From NCBI GenBank assembly GCA_035656635.1, contig DASRSD010000188.1, positions 1 through 39,822 on the forward strand: a stretch of DNA of 39,822 bases, given 5' to 3'. Shown here piece by piece: positions 32,652 to 39,822 of the stretch. Within the stretch, counting starts at the first letter, position 1; each line of letters begins with the position of its first letter. A program made the position numbers and the translations under genes. A model generated the notes under the pieces. The model ran no database searches, was not told the origin of the DNA, and worked only from the letters and a program-made list of their open reading frames with translations. The DNA is from Pirellulales bacterium (lineage in GTDB: Bacteria > Planctomycetota > Planctomycetia > Pirellulales > JADZDJ01).

Positions 32652-33143
32652 ATGGGCAACACGTTGGCTACGATGCTCACCATGACCACTTACGGCACAT
32701 GGCTGCGCGGCGACAAACGTGGTTGGGTCGAAGACGGCGTCATTTATCCGCCTGATCCGGAATTGCAATCGGCTGACCAATCTCGAATGCAACATGCTCC
32801 CTTCCGATTCGAGCAATCCGACTTATCCCGAATTGGTCAGTCAATCAGCGATTCGCTCCTCCAACGCCTGCAACAGTGCATCTATGCTCTGACGGTACAA
32901 ACATGGCACGTTCATGTTGTGATCAGCACAACAACAAACCCCATCAGCGCAGTCGTTAAGTGTGCCAAAGATGTTGCCCGCTACACGCTTCGTCCCGGTC
33001 GCACCATTTGGACCGATGGCTACGACAAACGCTTTTGCTTCGAAGAACAAACCGTCCGCAACCGCATTGCCTATGTCGAACGTCACAATCTTGAGCGCGG
33101 TTGGCCGGCCAAACCTTGGCCTTTTATCGTTCCCTTTGGTTAA
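32652..33143 (+). CDS. REP-associated tyrosine transposase (RAYT, TnpA_REP/IS200-like)
   Basis: A 163-residue single-strand transposase of the Y1-HUH class. Features are TTYGTWLRGDKRGWVEDG near the N-terminus (residues 12-29), the HUH motif in QTWHVHVVISTTT (His-Val-His, near residue 86-88), and the nucleophilic-Tyr region RIAYVERHNLERGWPAKPWP near 136-155. RAYTs are domesticated relatives of IS200/IS605 transposases that cut and move REP palindromes. An ATG at 32673 (MLTMTTYGTW) is a likely alternative start. It appears intact and, with REPs on both sides, could still act on them. Confidence 0.88.
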   Translation: MGNTLATMLTMTTYGTWLRGDKRGWVEDGVIYPPDPELQSADQSRMQHAPFRFEQSDLSRIGQSISDSLLQRLQQCIYALTVQTWHVHVVISTTTNPISAVVKCAKDVARYTLRPGRTIWTDGYDKRFCFEEQTVRNRIAYVERHNLERGWPAKPWPFIVPFG

Positions 33144-33149
33144 TCTACC

Positions 33150-33187
33150 TATTTAGCCCCCGGCGAGTCGCCGGGGGCATGCACTGG
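33150..33187 (+). repeat. REP copy 3 (direct, perfect stem)
   Basis: TATTTAG head followed by CCCCCGGCGA (33157-33166), one G, TCGCCGGGGG (33168-33177), then CATGCACTGG. It is the cleanest of the three copies and lies 6 bases after the transposase stop. Confidence 0.9.
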
Positions 33188-33662
33188 TGTAAAAAGAAGT
33201 GTCTGCACCCTCAAACCACCCACACTTCGACGAACGCTTAGTCTCTAGCTCTTATCGTGATCGTTACCACTGGCCCAATTCGGGCGCTTGCTTTGTATAC
33301 GCATATACACTACTCTGCAAGCGCTCAGGAAGATCGCCTGAGTCTGCTCTTTGGCAATCTAACCAGTGCATCAAACAGCGGCCGACAGCGGCACGCCGGC
33401 TCGTTCCACATCTACGGAAGGCTTTATAGCCGCACGCGCGGCAAAGACTTAACGGTCTGCGCCAAGCAAAAAATCTTGGCGCGAGGGGAAAGATTGCGGA
33501 AAGTTAAATCCGCCAATGCTCTGTTTTTCTCGACCGAAGCAGCGCCATATTTTCCCATTGAATTCTCGCGCGATATTTCCGCCATGACGAAGCGTGCAGT
33601 TTTCCCGCAGAAAACAATCTGTGATGTCAAGAAAAAATTGCGCCTGGGAAATCGTGGATGCG
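33188..33662. other. Gene-free stretch between RAYT and the DNA polymerase
   Basis: About 470 bases without a convincing gene; a 147-codon plus frame and a 68-103-codon minus frame have no recognisable content and no ribosome site. A perfect palindrome, GCGCCAAG (33459-33466), CAAAAAAT, CTTGGCGC (33475-33482), and a hairpin CTCAGG (33324-33329) with CCTGAG (33337-33342) are the only clear structures. The T-run of the first lies in its loop, so it is not a terminator. Confidence 0.4.
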
Positions 33663-34880
33663 CTACGCATCGGCCAAATCCAAATCCGGAATTTGGTTGA
33701 AGGCAATCGCTGTTCCCCCTTCCTCCTGGCTGCCGTGCATGCCGCCGAAGTACACCGCATGGGCGCCGAATTTTTGATTCACCCGGTCCATCGCCGCAGC
33801 CAGTGCCGAAAGTTGCCGGTCCTGGTCGAACAGCATGCCCGTCACGCTGCCTGCGGGAATTAATTCGGCCAGCACTACGCTTACCCGCAAAGGCGGAGCC
33901 GGAAATTCATTTGGCCACAAGGCGGCGGCAAATTCCAACAGCGTGAGCGTGTCGTGGCAGGGAGACATTCGTAAACTGCTATGGCACGCTCTGCCCCCCA
34001 GGCATTCGACCAGCACGCTGATCGATCGGGCGAAATAACCGATGTGCCTAAGCCGGGCCGCCGCTTTATGCAGCAGGCGCATGAGCACGCCCCGAGCCAA
34101 TTCCGGGGTGCGCAGCTCCGGTCCTAGCACGTGCGAATTACCCACCGAGCTGCGATGCGTGGGCACAATCGGCAAATCATAACCCCGCAGTTGCCGCCAC
34201 CAGGCATGGCCGATGATCCGGCTGCCCCACAACTGCGACAATTCCACCGTCGACAGCCCACACAACTGCTGTACTTCCCGAATGCCCGCCCGATACAGCC
34301 GCTGCCCCATCCGCCGGCCGATGCCGGGCAAGTCAATCAGTTCCAGCGGATACAATCGCTGCGGCAGTTCGTGAGCCTGAATCAACGTCAGCCCGTCGGG
34401 CTTTTGCATGTCGGCGGCCACTTTGGCCAAAAACTGATTCGGTGCAATGCCAATCGACGAGCGCAGAAATTCGCCCACCTGGGTGCGAATCGCCAGTTTC
34501 ACTTGCTGAGCCAATCGTAATGCAGATGCCGCATCGCGCCGGTCGGCAGATAAGCGACAAGCGAATTCGTCAATCGACATCACGCTTTCCACCGGCAAGC
34601 ACGTTTCGATGGCTGCTTTAAGATCAGCGTGAATTTGGATGTACTTGGTCGGCCGGGCCGGCACAATTTTAATGCCCGGACACATCCGCCGCGCCAGGTA
34701 AACCGGCGTGCCACATTTCACCTCGAACCGCTTGGCCTCGTAACTGGCGGCAATGCAACAGGTGGTTTCCGCATTGACGGGCGAAACCGCCACCGGCCGG
34801 TTCCGCAGCGGCGGCTGCAAATGCTGCTCCGCCGAAGCGAAGAACGAATTCATGTCGACAAAGAGATATCGCAGATTCAT
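33663..34880 (-). CDS. Y-family (translesion) DNA polymerase
   Basis: A 405-residue DinB/UmuC-type polymerase. Motifs: FVDMNSFFASAEQ with Asp9; Tyr-x-Ala-Lys/Arg region CCIAASYEAKRFEVKCG (41-57); and SIDEF with Asp104-Glu105, so both metal-binding acids are present. HhH segments LIDLPGIGRRMGQRLYRAGI follow, then the little-finger domain from about residue 240. It should copy damaged templates with low fidelity. It is not clearly DinB or UmuC by eye, and there is no imuA/imuB-type partner beside it. The ATG at 34880 is chosen over the TTG at 34886. AT-rich palindromic sequence directly upstream may bind a regulator. Confidence 0.9.
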   Translation of the reverse strand: MNLRYLFVDMNSFFASAEQHLQPPLRNRPVAVSPVNAETTCCIAASYEAKRFEVKCGTPVYLARRMCPGIKIVPARPTKYIQIHADLKAAIETCLPVESVMSIDEFACRLSADRRDAASALRLAQQVKLAIRTQVGEFLRSSIGIAPNQFLAKVAADMQKPDGLTLIQAHELPQRLYPLELIDLPGIGRRMGQRLYRAGIREVQQLCGLSTVELSQLWGSRIIGHAWWRQLRGYDLPIVPTHRSSVGNSHVLGPELRTPELARGVLMRLLHKAAARLRHIGYFARSISVLVECLGGRACHSSLRMSPCHDTLTLLEFAAALWPNEFPAPPLRVSVVLAELIPAGSVTGMLFDQDRQLSALAAAMDRVNQKFGAHAVYFGGMHGSQEEGGTAIAFNQIPDLDLADA

Positions 34881-34886
34881 ATACAA

Positions 34887-34894
34887 ATGTACAT
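34887..34894 (-). promoter_or_regulatory. AT-rich palindrome at the polymerase start
   Basis: ATGTACAT is a perfect 8-base palindrome six bases before the polymerase start codon, within the larger near-symmetric ATACAAATGTACATAT (34881-34896). A site here could serve as a repressor operator; translesion polymerases are often under LexA control. The planctomycete LexA consensus is not known to me, so this is only a candidate. Confidence 0.3.
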
Positions 34895-35076
34895 ATCACA
34901 TATCGACGCGGCGAGCAAGCAACTTTTACCGAAAATTTAAGATCGATCCGCCGCAGCCCATGAAAAATGAAAATGGCGATGCCGCGCCGGCCCATTGCTT
35001 GCCAACCGACGAGCGACCAACTACAACAATTCACAGGCTTGTCAAAACAACACGTTTACCGAAAGGCTGCCCGGCC

Positions 35077-36330
35077 ATGCACATGCGTCTAAAACAACCA
35101 TTGTTGATTTGCTTATCCACATTTTTTCTTTGTGGTTGGATTTTCGCCGCTGCTTCCGCCTGCGCCGCGCCGCCGAAGTTCGATGCCGAAAAACTTGCGG
35201 CCATTGGCCCGGGCATGCAGAAGTTCGTCGACGGGCACGAAATTGCCGGAGCGGTGATGGTCATCGGCACCTCAGATGGAATTGTTTACCAGGAAGCGAT
35301 CGGCAAGCGGACTTTAGAAGCCGATCAGCCAATGCCTAAGGACGCCATTTTCCGCATTATGTCGATGACTAAGCCCATCACGGCCATGAGTCTGATGCTG
35401 TTGCGTGATGAAGGCAAGCTTTCGATTGACGATCCGGTGGAGAAATACATTCCGGAGTTTAAAGGGCAAATGGTCGTGGCTTCGACGGATAAAGATGCCG
35501 GCACGGTAACGCTGAAAAAGCCCGACCGACCGATCACGCTGAAAGACTTGCTCACGCATACCTCCGGTCAGCCCGAGTATCCGGACGGATTGAAAGCATT
35601 GATGCGAACCCGCGATCACACGCTGGCCGAGGTGGTGCTGGTTTCTTCGCAACGGCCGCTGGAGTTTGAGCCGGGGAGCAAATGGAAATATTCCTCCGCC
35701 GGGATCGACGTGCTGGGGCGCGTGATCGAAATTGCCTCGGGCCAGCGCTACGAGGATTATTTGGCGGAGCGATTTTTTCAGCCGCTGGAAATGCACGACA
35801 CCGCATTTTTTCTTTCGCCCGAGCAAGCCCAACGATTGGCGGAACTATATGGCACGAAAAACGGTCAGTTGGTGTTGGCCAGTTCACTCCCCGATTTTCG
35901 AGCCGCCGTGCCGACGGCAAAGCCGCTTTATCCTTGTCCGGCCGGCGGATTGTATTCCACAGGCGCCGATTTGGCCCGGTTGTATCAGGCCCTGCTGAAT
36001 GGCGGGCAACTCCACGGCAAGCGAATTATTGCCGAAAAAACGTTGCACGAGATGACGGAAAATCAAACCGGCGATTTGAAAGCCGGATTCACGCCCGGCA
36101 TGGCCTGGGGATTGGGAATTGGCGTGGTGAACACGCCGGAAGGAATCACGGAAATGCTTTCGCCAGGGACGTTCGGCCACGGCGGAGCGTTCGGCACGCA
36201 AGGCTGGATCGATCCAATGAAAGACGTGTTCGTGATCCTGCTGATCCAGCGCAGCAACCTGAAAAATTCCGACGGTAGCGATATGCGGCGCGAATTCCAG
36301 CGGCTGGCCATGCAAGCCATTCAGCCGTAA
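35077..36330 (+). CDS. Secreted serine hydrolase, beta-lactamase/PBP class C-like
   Basis: A 417-residue protein with a signal peptide (MHMRLKQPLLICLSTFFLCG, cleavage near ACA-APP at about residue 30). Catalytic motifs of the serine beta-lactamase-like/esterase family are present: S-M-T-K at 96-99 (Ser nucleophile, Lys base), Y-S-S at 205-207 (Tyr of the Y-x-N position) and H-G-G at 368-370. FEPGSKWKYSSAGIDVLGRV and GLYSTGADLARLYQALLNGG are other conserved blocks. The family includes esterases, D-Ala-D-Ala peptidases and lactamases; substrate is not readable. An open frame runs back to 34753, but the ATG at 35077 starts the signal peptide. Confidence 0.88.
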   Translation: MHMRLKQPLLICLSTFFLCGWIFAAASACAAPPKFDAEKLAAIGPGMQKFVDGHEIAGAVMVIGTSDGIVYQEAIGKRTLEADQPMPKDAIFRIMSMTKPITAMSLMLLRDEGKLSIDDPVEKYIPEFKGQMVVASTDKDAGTVTLKKPDRPITLKDLLTHTSGQPEYPDGLKALMRTRDHTLAEVVLVSSQRPLEFEPGSKWKYSSAGIDVLGRVIEIASGQRYEDYLAERFFQPLEMHDTAFFLSPEQAQRLAELYGTKNGQLVLASSLPDFRAAVPTAKPLYPCPAGGLYSTGADLARLYQALLNGGQLHGKRIIAEKTLHEMTENQTGDLKAGFTPGMAWGLGIGVVNTPEGITEMLSPGTFGHGGAFGTQGWIDPMKDVFVILLIQRSNLKNSDGSDMRREFQRLAMQAIQP

Positions 36331-36399
36331 CCACACAACAAAAAAACCAACGACAGGTAGCCGGCATGGAAAATGCAGCTCGACGCCGATTGGAAAAGG

Positions 36400-36759
36400 C
36401 TACTTTGCGCCCAGTGCGGCTTTGACCAGCATGACGACGGCATCAAAAGCGGCCACATCGGTCACGGCCATTTCAGAAAGCGATTTGCGATCGAGCTCAA
36501 TTTTCGCCTTGCCTAAGCCATTCACGAATTCGCCGTAGCGCAGGCCGCGCTCCCGAACGGCGGCATTGATGCGAATGATCCACAGGGCCCGCAAATCACG
36601 GCGACGGCGACGGCGATCGCGGAATGCATATACGCCGCTGCGAACCAGCGTTTCGGTCGCAGTGCGGTACAGCCGGCCACGCCCGCCGACAAAGCCCTTT
36701 ACCTTGCGGAACAGCCGCTTTTTGGCACGATTACGAGGTACTGCAGAGGTAGTTCGCAT
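36400..36759 (-). CDS. rplT: 50S ribosomal protein L20
   Basis: A 119-residue, strongly basic protein with the full L20 pattern: basic N-terminus ([20 protein letters not shown]), [20 protein letters not shown] near 48-67 and the helical C-terminal domain ([20 protein letters not shown]). It binds 23S rRNA early in assembly and in many bacteria represses its own operon. It is the last gene of infC-rpmI-rplT and is convergent with the serine hydrolase gene. Confidence 0.97.
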   Translation of the reverse strand: MRTTSAVPRNRAKKRLFRKVKGFVGGRGRLYRTATETLVRSGVYAFRDRRRRRRDLRALWIIRINAAVRERGLRYGEFVNGLGKAKIELDRKSLSEMAVTDVAAFDAVVMLVKAALGAK

Positions 36760-36827
36760 GATTATTTGGTATTCGTTTGGAATGCGGAATGGCGTTTGGT
36801 TTCGTCATTCGAATTTCGTCATTTTGC

Positions 36828-37031
36828 CTAGTAGCTGTTGCCGGCCAACGCTTCCAAAATTCGGTGCGTGTCGGGCTTTTCCATTACGCCGGTTCGCCGC
36901 AAATGTCGGATTCGTTTCTGCGTCATGCGGCTATTTAAGTGGCTGGTGCCCGCGCGGCGATGCTTCACTTTGCCTTTGGCGGTAGCGCGGAAGCGTTTTT
37001 TTACGCCCTTGTGGGTTTTCATCTTCGGCAT
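36828..37031 (-). CDS. rpmI: 50S ribosomal protein L35
   Basis: A 67-residue basic protein starting MPKMKTHKGVKKRFRATAKG, with RRAGTSHLNSRMTQKRIRHL in the middle, all typical of L35. rplT follows after 68 bases. Upstream, an unusually long 360-base gap separates it from infC. Confidence 0.97.
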   Translation of the reverse strand: MPKMKTHKGVKKRFRATAKGKVKHRRAGTSHLNSRMTQKRIRHLRRTGVMEKPDTHRILEALAGNSY

Positions 37032-37117
37032 GGCGGCGATCCTTAATGCGGATTTTCAGAATCAAGTATCTTAGCTGTTTTTCCGCCCTCGGAAAAGGGG
37101 ATCCATCACAAGGGGTC

Positions 37118-37244
37118 GTGATGCACTTTGCTTCCTCAGGGTGGCTGGGGTCGACCGAAGGGAGCCCCCAGCGGGCAGCATTCCGCGGGCTCGGCGGCAC
37201 TCGACCCCCGACCACCCAATGCAGTTCACTTCAAAATGCATCAC
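37118..37244. repeat. Palindromic intergenic element in the infC-rpmI gap
   Basis: Two nested inverted pairs: outer GTGATGCACTTTG (37118-37130) with CAAAATGCATCAC (37232-37244, one mismatch), inner GGGTGGCTGGGGTCGA (37139-37154) with TCGACCCCCGACCACCC (37201-37217). The central 46 bases are GC-rich. This is a MITE- or REP-like structure of about 127 bases with no ORF. The inner arm resembles a repeat I associate with planctomycete genomes (memory, not search). Confidence 0.65.
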
Positions 37245-37292
37245 TACCCATCACAGGTGGTGGGACAATTTGCGTTTTACGTGGCAGAAATA

Positions 37293-37311
37293 CCCGACAG
37301 AAACAGTCGGG
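37293..37311 (-). terminator. Hairpin downstream of infC, weak terminator candidate
   Basis: CCCGAC (37293-37298), 7-base loop, GTCGGG (37306-37311) on the plus strand. Read on the reverse strand it lies 81 bases beyond the infC stop and is followed by TATTTCT, a poor U-tract. It may attenuate rather than stop transcription into rpmI-rplT. Confidence 0.3.
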
Positions 37312-37391
37312 CTATTGTGCAAATTATCCCTGTGCCTGTTCACGTGGAATCTTCGCACGCGGCTTCCTTAACACCTGCCCGCCACAGTGCG

Positions 37392-37901
37392 TTACTTCGG
37401 CACAATGGTGCACACAATGCGTTTGCCTTGGTGCGAAGGGGGCGATTCGGGCTTGCCGGTCGAATCGAGCAACTCCAGCACGCGCTTCAGCACCCGGTGC
37501 CCTTCCTCAATGTGTGCCAATTCCCGGCCGCGGAACACAACGGAGATAATGACCTTATCTTTGTGGGCCAAAAAACCTCGGGCTTGGTTGACCTTGGTTT
37601 CAATGTCGTGATCGCCGGTTTTGGGACGCACGCGAATTTCTTTGATCTTCGTGTGATGTGAATGCTGCTTGTGTTGTTTCTTCTTCTGTTGGTATTTGAA
37701 CTTACCGAAATCCATGATTCGGCAAACGGGTGGCTTTTCCGTGGGAGCAACTTCCACCAGATCCAATTCTTGCTCCCGCGCCAAGCTCAATGCCTGATCG
37801 GTCGAAAGAACTCCAAGTTGTGCCCCGTCGGCGGCAATGACCCTCACTTGTGGAACGCGAATTTGTTCGTTAATGCGATTGTGCTTATCGATGGCTAGCA
37901 T
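37392..37901 (-). CDS. infC: Translation initiation factor IF-3
   Basis: IF-3 binds the 30S subunit, keeps it apart from 50S and checks the start codon. The coding part is about 166-170 residues (normal). IF-3 N-domain ([20 protein letters not shown]), linker ([20 protein letters not shown]) and C-domain ([40 protein letters not shown]) are all present. The start is ambiguous: AGGAGG at 37902-37907 directly abuts the ATG at 37899-37901, which is too close to work normally, while an in-frame ATC at 37892-37890 is nine bases away. The in-frame GTG at 37937 has only a weak upstream site. First gene of infC-rpmI-rplT. Confidence 0.95.
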   Translation of the reverse strand: MLAIDKHNRINEQIRVPQVRVIAADGAQLGVLSTDQALSLAREQELDLVEVAPTEKPPVCRIMDFGKFKYQQKKKQHKQHSHHTKIKEIRVRPKTGDHDIETKVNQARGFLAHKDKVIISVVFRGRELAHIEEGHRVLKRVLELLDSTGKPESPPSHQGKRIVCTIVPK

Positions 37902-37907
37902 CCTCCT
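37902..37907 (-). promoter_or_regulatory. Strong Shine-Dalgarno that decides the infC start
   Basis: On the reverse strand this is AGGAGG, touching the ATG at 37901 with zero spacing but nine bases from the in-frame AUC at 37892. The spacing therefore favours AUC as the used start codon (see findings). Confidence 0.6.
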
Positions 37908-38017
37908 CGACAAAGGCTTGCAAAACGTTAACTGCACCCGGCTGCCATTGCCACGGCCGCCGGCTTGCAGGAACTACTGAGTATGGCCGTCTAAGGGCCA
38001 TTAAGTCAACCGGTGAA

Positions 38018-38023
38018 ATTATA
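38018..38023 (-). promoter_or_regulatory. Perfect TATAAT box upstream of infC
   Basis: On the reverse strand TATAAT lies about 120 bases upstream of infC. No clear -35 is seen 17 bases further upstream, so promoter assignment rests on the -10 alone. Confidence 0.4.
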
Positions 38024-38116
38024 CAACACATATGGGCTGACCACGGTTGGGATTAAACGGCATTCTGGACGGAAGGTGAGGCGGCTCCCACGTCAACTGC
38101 ACAATCCGTGGCATTA

Positions 38117-39520
38117 TTACCCTGCTGCGCGTGGGGCTTCCGATTGCGAGGCGTCGGCAACAACGGTCTCCGACGGCGAAGGGGCGTGCGATGAACCGGC
38201 CACGCCGCTGTCTAATTTACCGTAACCTCGTAACTGCGGAAAAAGCCAAGCAATAATCGCCACGACGGCCAGCGTGCCCGCCCCGCCGGTCACCGCAGAG
38301 ATTGTGGCCGAACTGGCCGTGGAGAAATTTGCCGAGCGAAAGGCTTGTGCCACGGTGCCCGATTCAATATCGCCCACTTCGTTCGAGACCGAAATGAACA
38401 TGCCGTTGATGGCCGATACACGACCCCGCATTTCGTCCGGGGTCAACAATTGAATCAATGATTGTCGCACCACCACGCTAATGTTGTCCATGGCCCCGGT
38501 CATAAATAGCATGGCCAGCGAAAGCGGAAACCAGCGCGAAAATCCAAACACAACGGTCGCCACGCCAAAACCGGTGACGGCGCACAATAGCGTCTTTCCC
38601 GCGTGCTGCATTGGGGGCAAATGGGAGAGCACAAACGACATGGCCACCGCGCCGGCTGCCGGAGCGGCCATCATCATGCCATAACCTATGTTGCCAACTT
38701 TTAGAATGTCGTCAGCGTAAATTGGCACCAAGGCCACGGCCGCGCCGAACAAGACGCCGAACATATCCAGGCTGCTGGCGGCCAAAATAACTTTATTGCG
38801 CCATACAAATCGTATTCCAACCGCCAAATTTTCGGCCGTGAAGGGCTGCTTTTCAACATTCCGCCGGCGATAGTGAATGGTCGATAGAATTCCGAAAAAA
38901 CAGAGCGCGAAACTGGCGTCGAACACGAACACCATTGCCGCCCCTTTGAAAATGGAAATCACGATGCCCGCCATCGCCGGTCCCAATACCGAAGCCAATT
39001 GAAACGCGGCGGAATTCCACGTCACTGCATTAGGAAAATCGCGCCGCTTTACCAATTGCGGCAACATGGACGCTTTCGCCGGCTGCTGAAACGCCCGTGC
39101 CAGCCCGGCGAAGAATAAACAGCCGTACATCCAAGCCACCGGCGCATGGGCAGCCGATAAATTTGCCAATCCGGCCGACCCCGCCGAAATGATCAGCACG
39201 GCCGTCATAATCACGTTTCGCCGGTTGAACCGGTCGGCCACATGCCCGGCAACCACGGCCAACCCTAACACGGGCAAGACCTGCACCAAGCCCACTAACG
39301 CCAATGCAATGGGGGCTTTCGTACGGCGATACAGCTCCAGGCCAATGGCAGCCGACTGCATTTGCAATCCAAGAATCGCCAAGAAATTGCCAATCATGTA
39401 GCGGCGAAATGCCGGCACTCGCAATGCAGCGTAAGGATCGTGGCGCGCGATGGCGTGCGAATCGGAGGTCGCTGAAGCCAGAGCTTTCAATTCGCCGGAG
39501 TCGGAATCAGGATGAATCAT
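38117..39520 (-). CDS. MFS transporter, MFS_3 (enterobactin/macrolide-exporter-like)
   Basis: A 467-residue permease with about 12 membrane helices after a polar N-terminus (1-38). Landmarks: YAALRVPAFRRYMIGNFLAI at the first helix, GHVADRFNRRNVIMTAVLII (loop 2-3 G-x-x-x-D-R-x-x-R-R, the MFS signature), and the second-half SLIQLLTPDEMRGRVSAING near 377-396, where the P-D-x-x-R-G-R-V motif is typical of MFS_3. Probably drug or siderophore efflux, substrate unknown. The ATG at 39520 is preferred to the TTG at 39529. Confidence 0.88.
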   Translation of the reverse strand: MIHPDSDSGELKALASATSDSHAIARHDPYAALRVPAFRRYMIGNFLAILGLQMQSAAIGLELYRRTKAPIALALVGLVQVLPVLGLAVVAGHVADRFNRRNVIMTAVLIISAGSAGLANLSAAHAPVAWMYGCLFFAGLARAFQQPAKASMLPQLVKRRDFPNAVTWNSAAFQLASVLGPAMAGIVISIFKGAAMVFVFDASFALCFFGILSTIHYRRRNVEKQPFTAENLAVGIRFVWRNKVILAASSLDMFGVLFGAAVALVPIYADDILKVGNIGYGMMMAAPAAGAVAMSFVLSHLPPMQHAGKTLLCAVTGFGVATVVFGFSRWFPLSLAMLFMTGAMDNISVVVRQSLIQLLTPDEMRGRVSAINGMFISVSNEVGDIESGTVAQAFRSANFSTASSATISAVTGGAGTLAVVAIIAWLFPQLRGYGKLDSGVAGSSHAPSPSETVVADASQSEAPRAAG

Positions 39521-39619
39521 CAAAGGCAAGTGTGACCGAGGGAGTATCTTGCTGCAACGTCAATTCGATGGTGCTTTCGGCCGCTGCATTTATGGTGCCG
39601 GCATGTGGGCAAGTTCCAT

Positions 39620-39822
39620 TTACTCCGCATACAATCCGTCAATTTCCTGTGCGAAATGTTGCTGTACAATTCCGCGACGCAATTTCAATGTAGGGGTAAG
39701 CTCTTCTTCCTCGATCGTAAAACCGCGCGGCAGCAGGGCAAACTTCTGAATTTGCTCGCACTTGGCCACATTCTCCAGGCGTTTGTCGATTTGTTGACGA
39801 TACAACTCCATCACCGCCGGAT
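39620..39822 (-). CDS. Long-chain acyl-CoA synthetase, C-terminal end (5' end outside window)
   Basis: The reverse-strand frame is open to the window edge. The last ~64 residues read VMELYRQQIDKRLENVAKCE then QIQKFALLPRGFTIEEEELT and PTLKLRRGIVQQHFAQEIDG. This is the end of an AMP-forming long-chain fatty acid-CoA ligase (the F-x-x-E-x-x-x-L-T-P-T-L-K-x-R-R motif, with the catalytic lysine). The N-terminal AMP-binding domain must lie beyond 39822. Confidence 0.8.
   Translation of the reverse strand, partial: PAVMELYRQQIDKRLENVAKCEQIQKFALLPRGFTIEEEELTPTLKLRRGIVQQHFAQEIDGLYAE

Larger units (their letters stand above)
32531..33187 (+). mobile_element. REP-RAYT unit (transposase with flanking REP palindromes)
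   Basis: A REP-type palindrome on the left (32531-32568), one inverted copy (32605-32632), a tyrosine transposase ORF (32652-33143) and a REP copy on the right (33150-33187) form a compact unit directly behind thrS. The left and right copies are in the same orientation and differ at three of 38 positions. The unit ends before the intergenic stretch upstream of the DNA polymerase. No target-site duplication was looked for convincingly. Confidence 0.85.

Noticed and set aside
33459-33482. Perfect 8-bp palindrome as a terminator for the polymerase gene
   Set aside because: The T-run is in the loop, not after the stem, and it lies 181 bases from the stop codon; kept only as a palindrome.
33257-33700. 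147-codon plus ORF downstream of the RAYT element
   Set aside because: Composition is random-looking, there is no ribosome site, and it runs into the end of the polymerase gene on the other strand.
1-39822. tRNA, rRNA or CRISPR features
   Set aside because: No GGTTCGA-NTCC-type T-arm with a matching acceptor stem, no rRNA-like stretch and no regularly spaced repeat were found by eye.

Overview
The window (about 39.8 kb, moderately GC-rich) reads as chromosomal DNA of a planctomycete, most likely a Pirellulales-like member of the Planctomycetota. This is an inference from recognised protein families: a PilM-type protein fused to a PilN/GspL-like part, followed by two large low-complexity membrane proteins and a giant secretin; a planctomycete-type ECF sigma factor; several conserved 'planctomycete hypothetical' proteins; a REP-associated tyrosine transposase (RAYT); and sparse Shine-Dalgarno signals. 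No tRNA, rRNA, CRISPR array or prophage was seen.

Layout. Positions 1-3848 (+) hold the end of a planctomycete hypothetical gene, an overlapping WYL-type regulator, then tmk, cmk and plsC (nucleotide and phospholipid metabolism). Positions 3849-5172 hold a regulatory-looking region with a small ORF whose coding signal seems to change frame at a hairpin, then an ECF sigma gene ending at an intrinsic terminator. A DUF423 membrane protein (-) follows. Positions 5821-16845 (-) are a four-gene operon, pilM-like / 544-aa frame / 706-aa protein / secretin, closed by a good terminator. Positions 17256-21252 (+) are a three-gene lipid-linked-sugar module: flippase-like membrane protein, DPM-type glycosyltransferase and GT-C-like membrane protein. 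Then come a pentapeptide-repeat protein, a HIT hydrolase, an AI-2E family permease and a tail-anchored secreted hypothetical.

Positions 24826-29964 hold a conserved hypothetical, a DedA protein, an ApbE-type flavinyltransferase divergent from a cytochrome c'-like protein, a long inverted repeat, and a ClpP-like protease. thrS (30522-32525) has a long structured leader with a terminator-like hairpin. Directly behind it sits a complete REP-RAYT unit. The right part holds a Y-family DNA polymerase divergent from a secreted serine hydrolase, the infC-rpmI-rplT operon (reverse strand) with a repeat inserted between infC and rpmI, an MFS exporter and the C-terminus of an acyl-CoA synthetase.

The most interesting points are: the planctomycete-style PilM-secretin operon with its giant secretin; the REP/RAYT element; infC, whose strong Shine-Dalgarno fits an AUC start codon better than the nearby AUG; the frame switch at a hairpin before the sigma gene; and the possible attenuator or small RNA upstream of thrS. 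All functional statements are from sequence reading alone; no searches or folding calculations were run.
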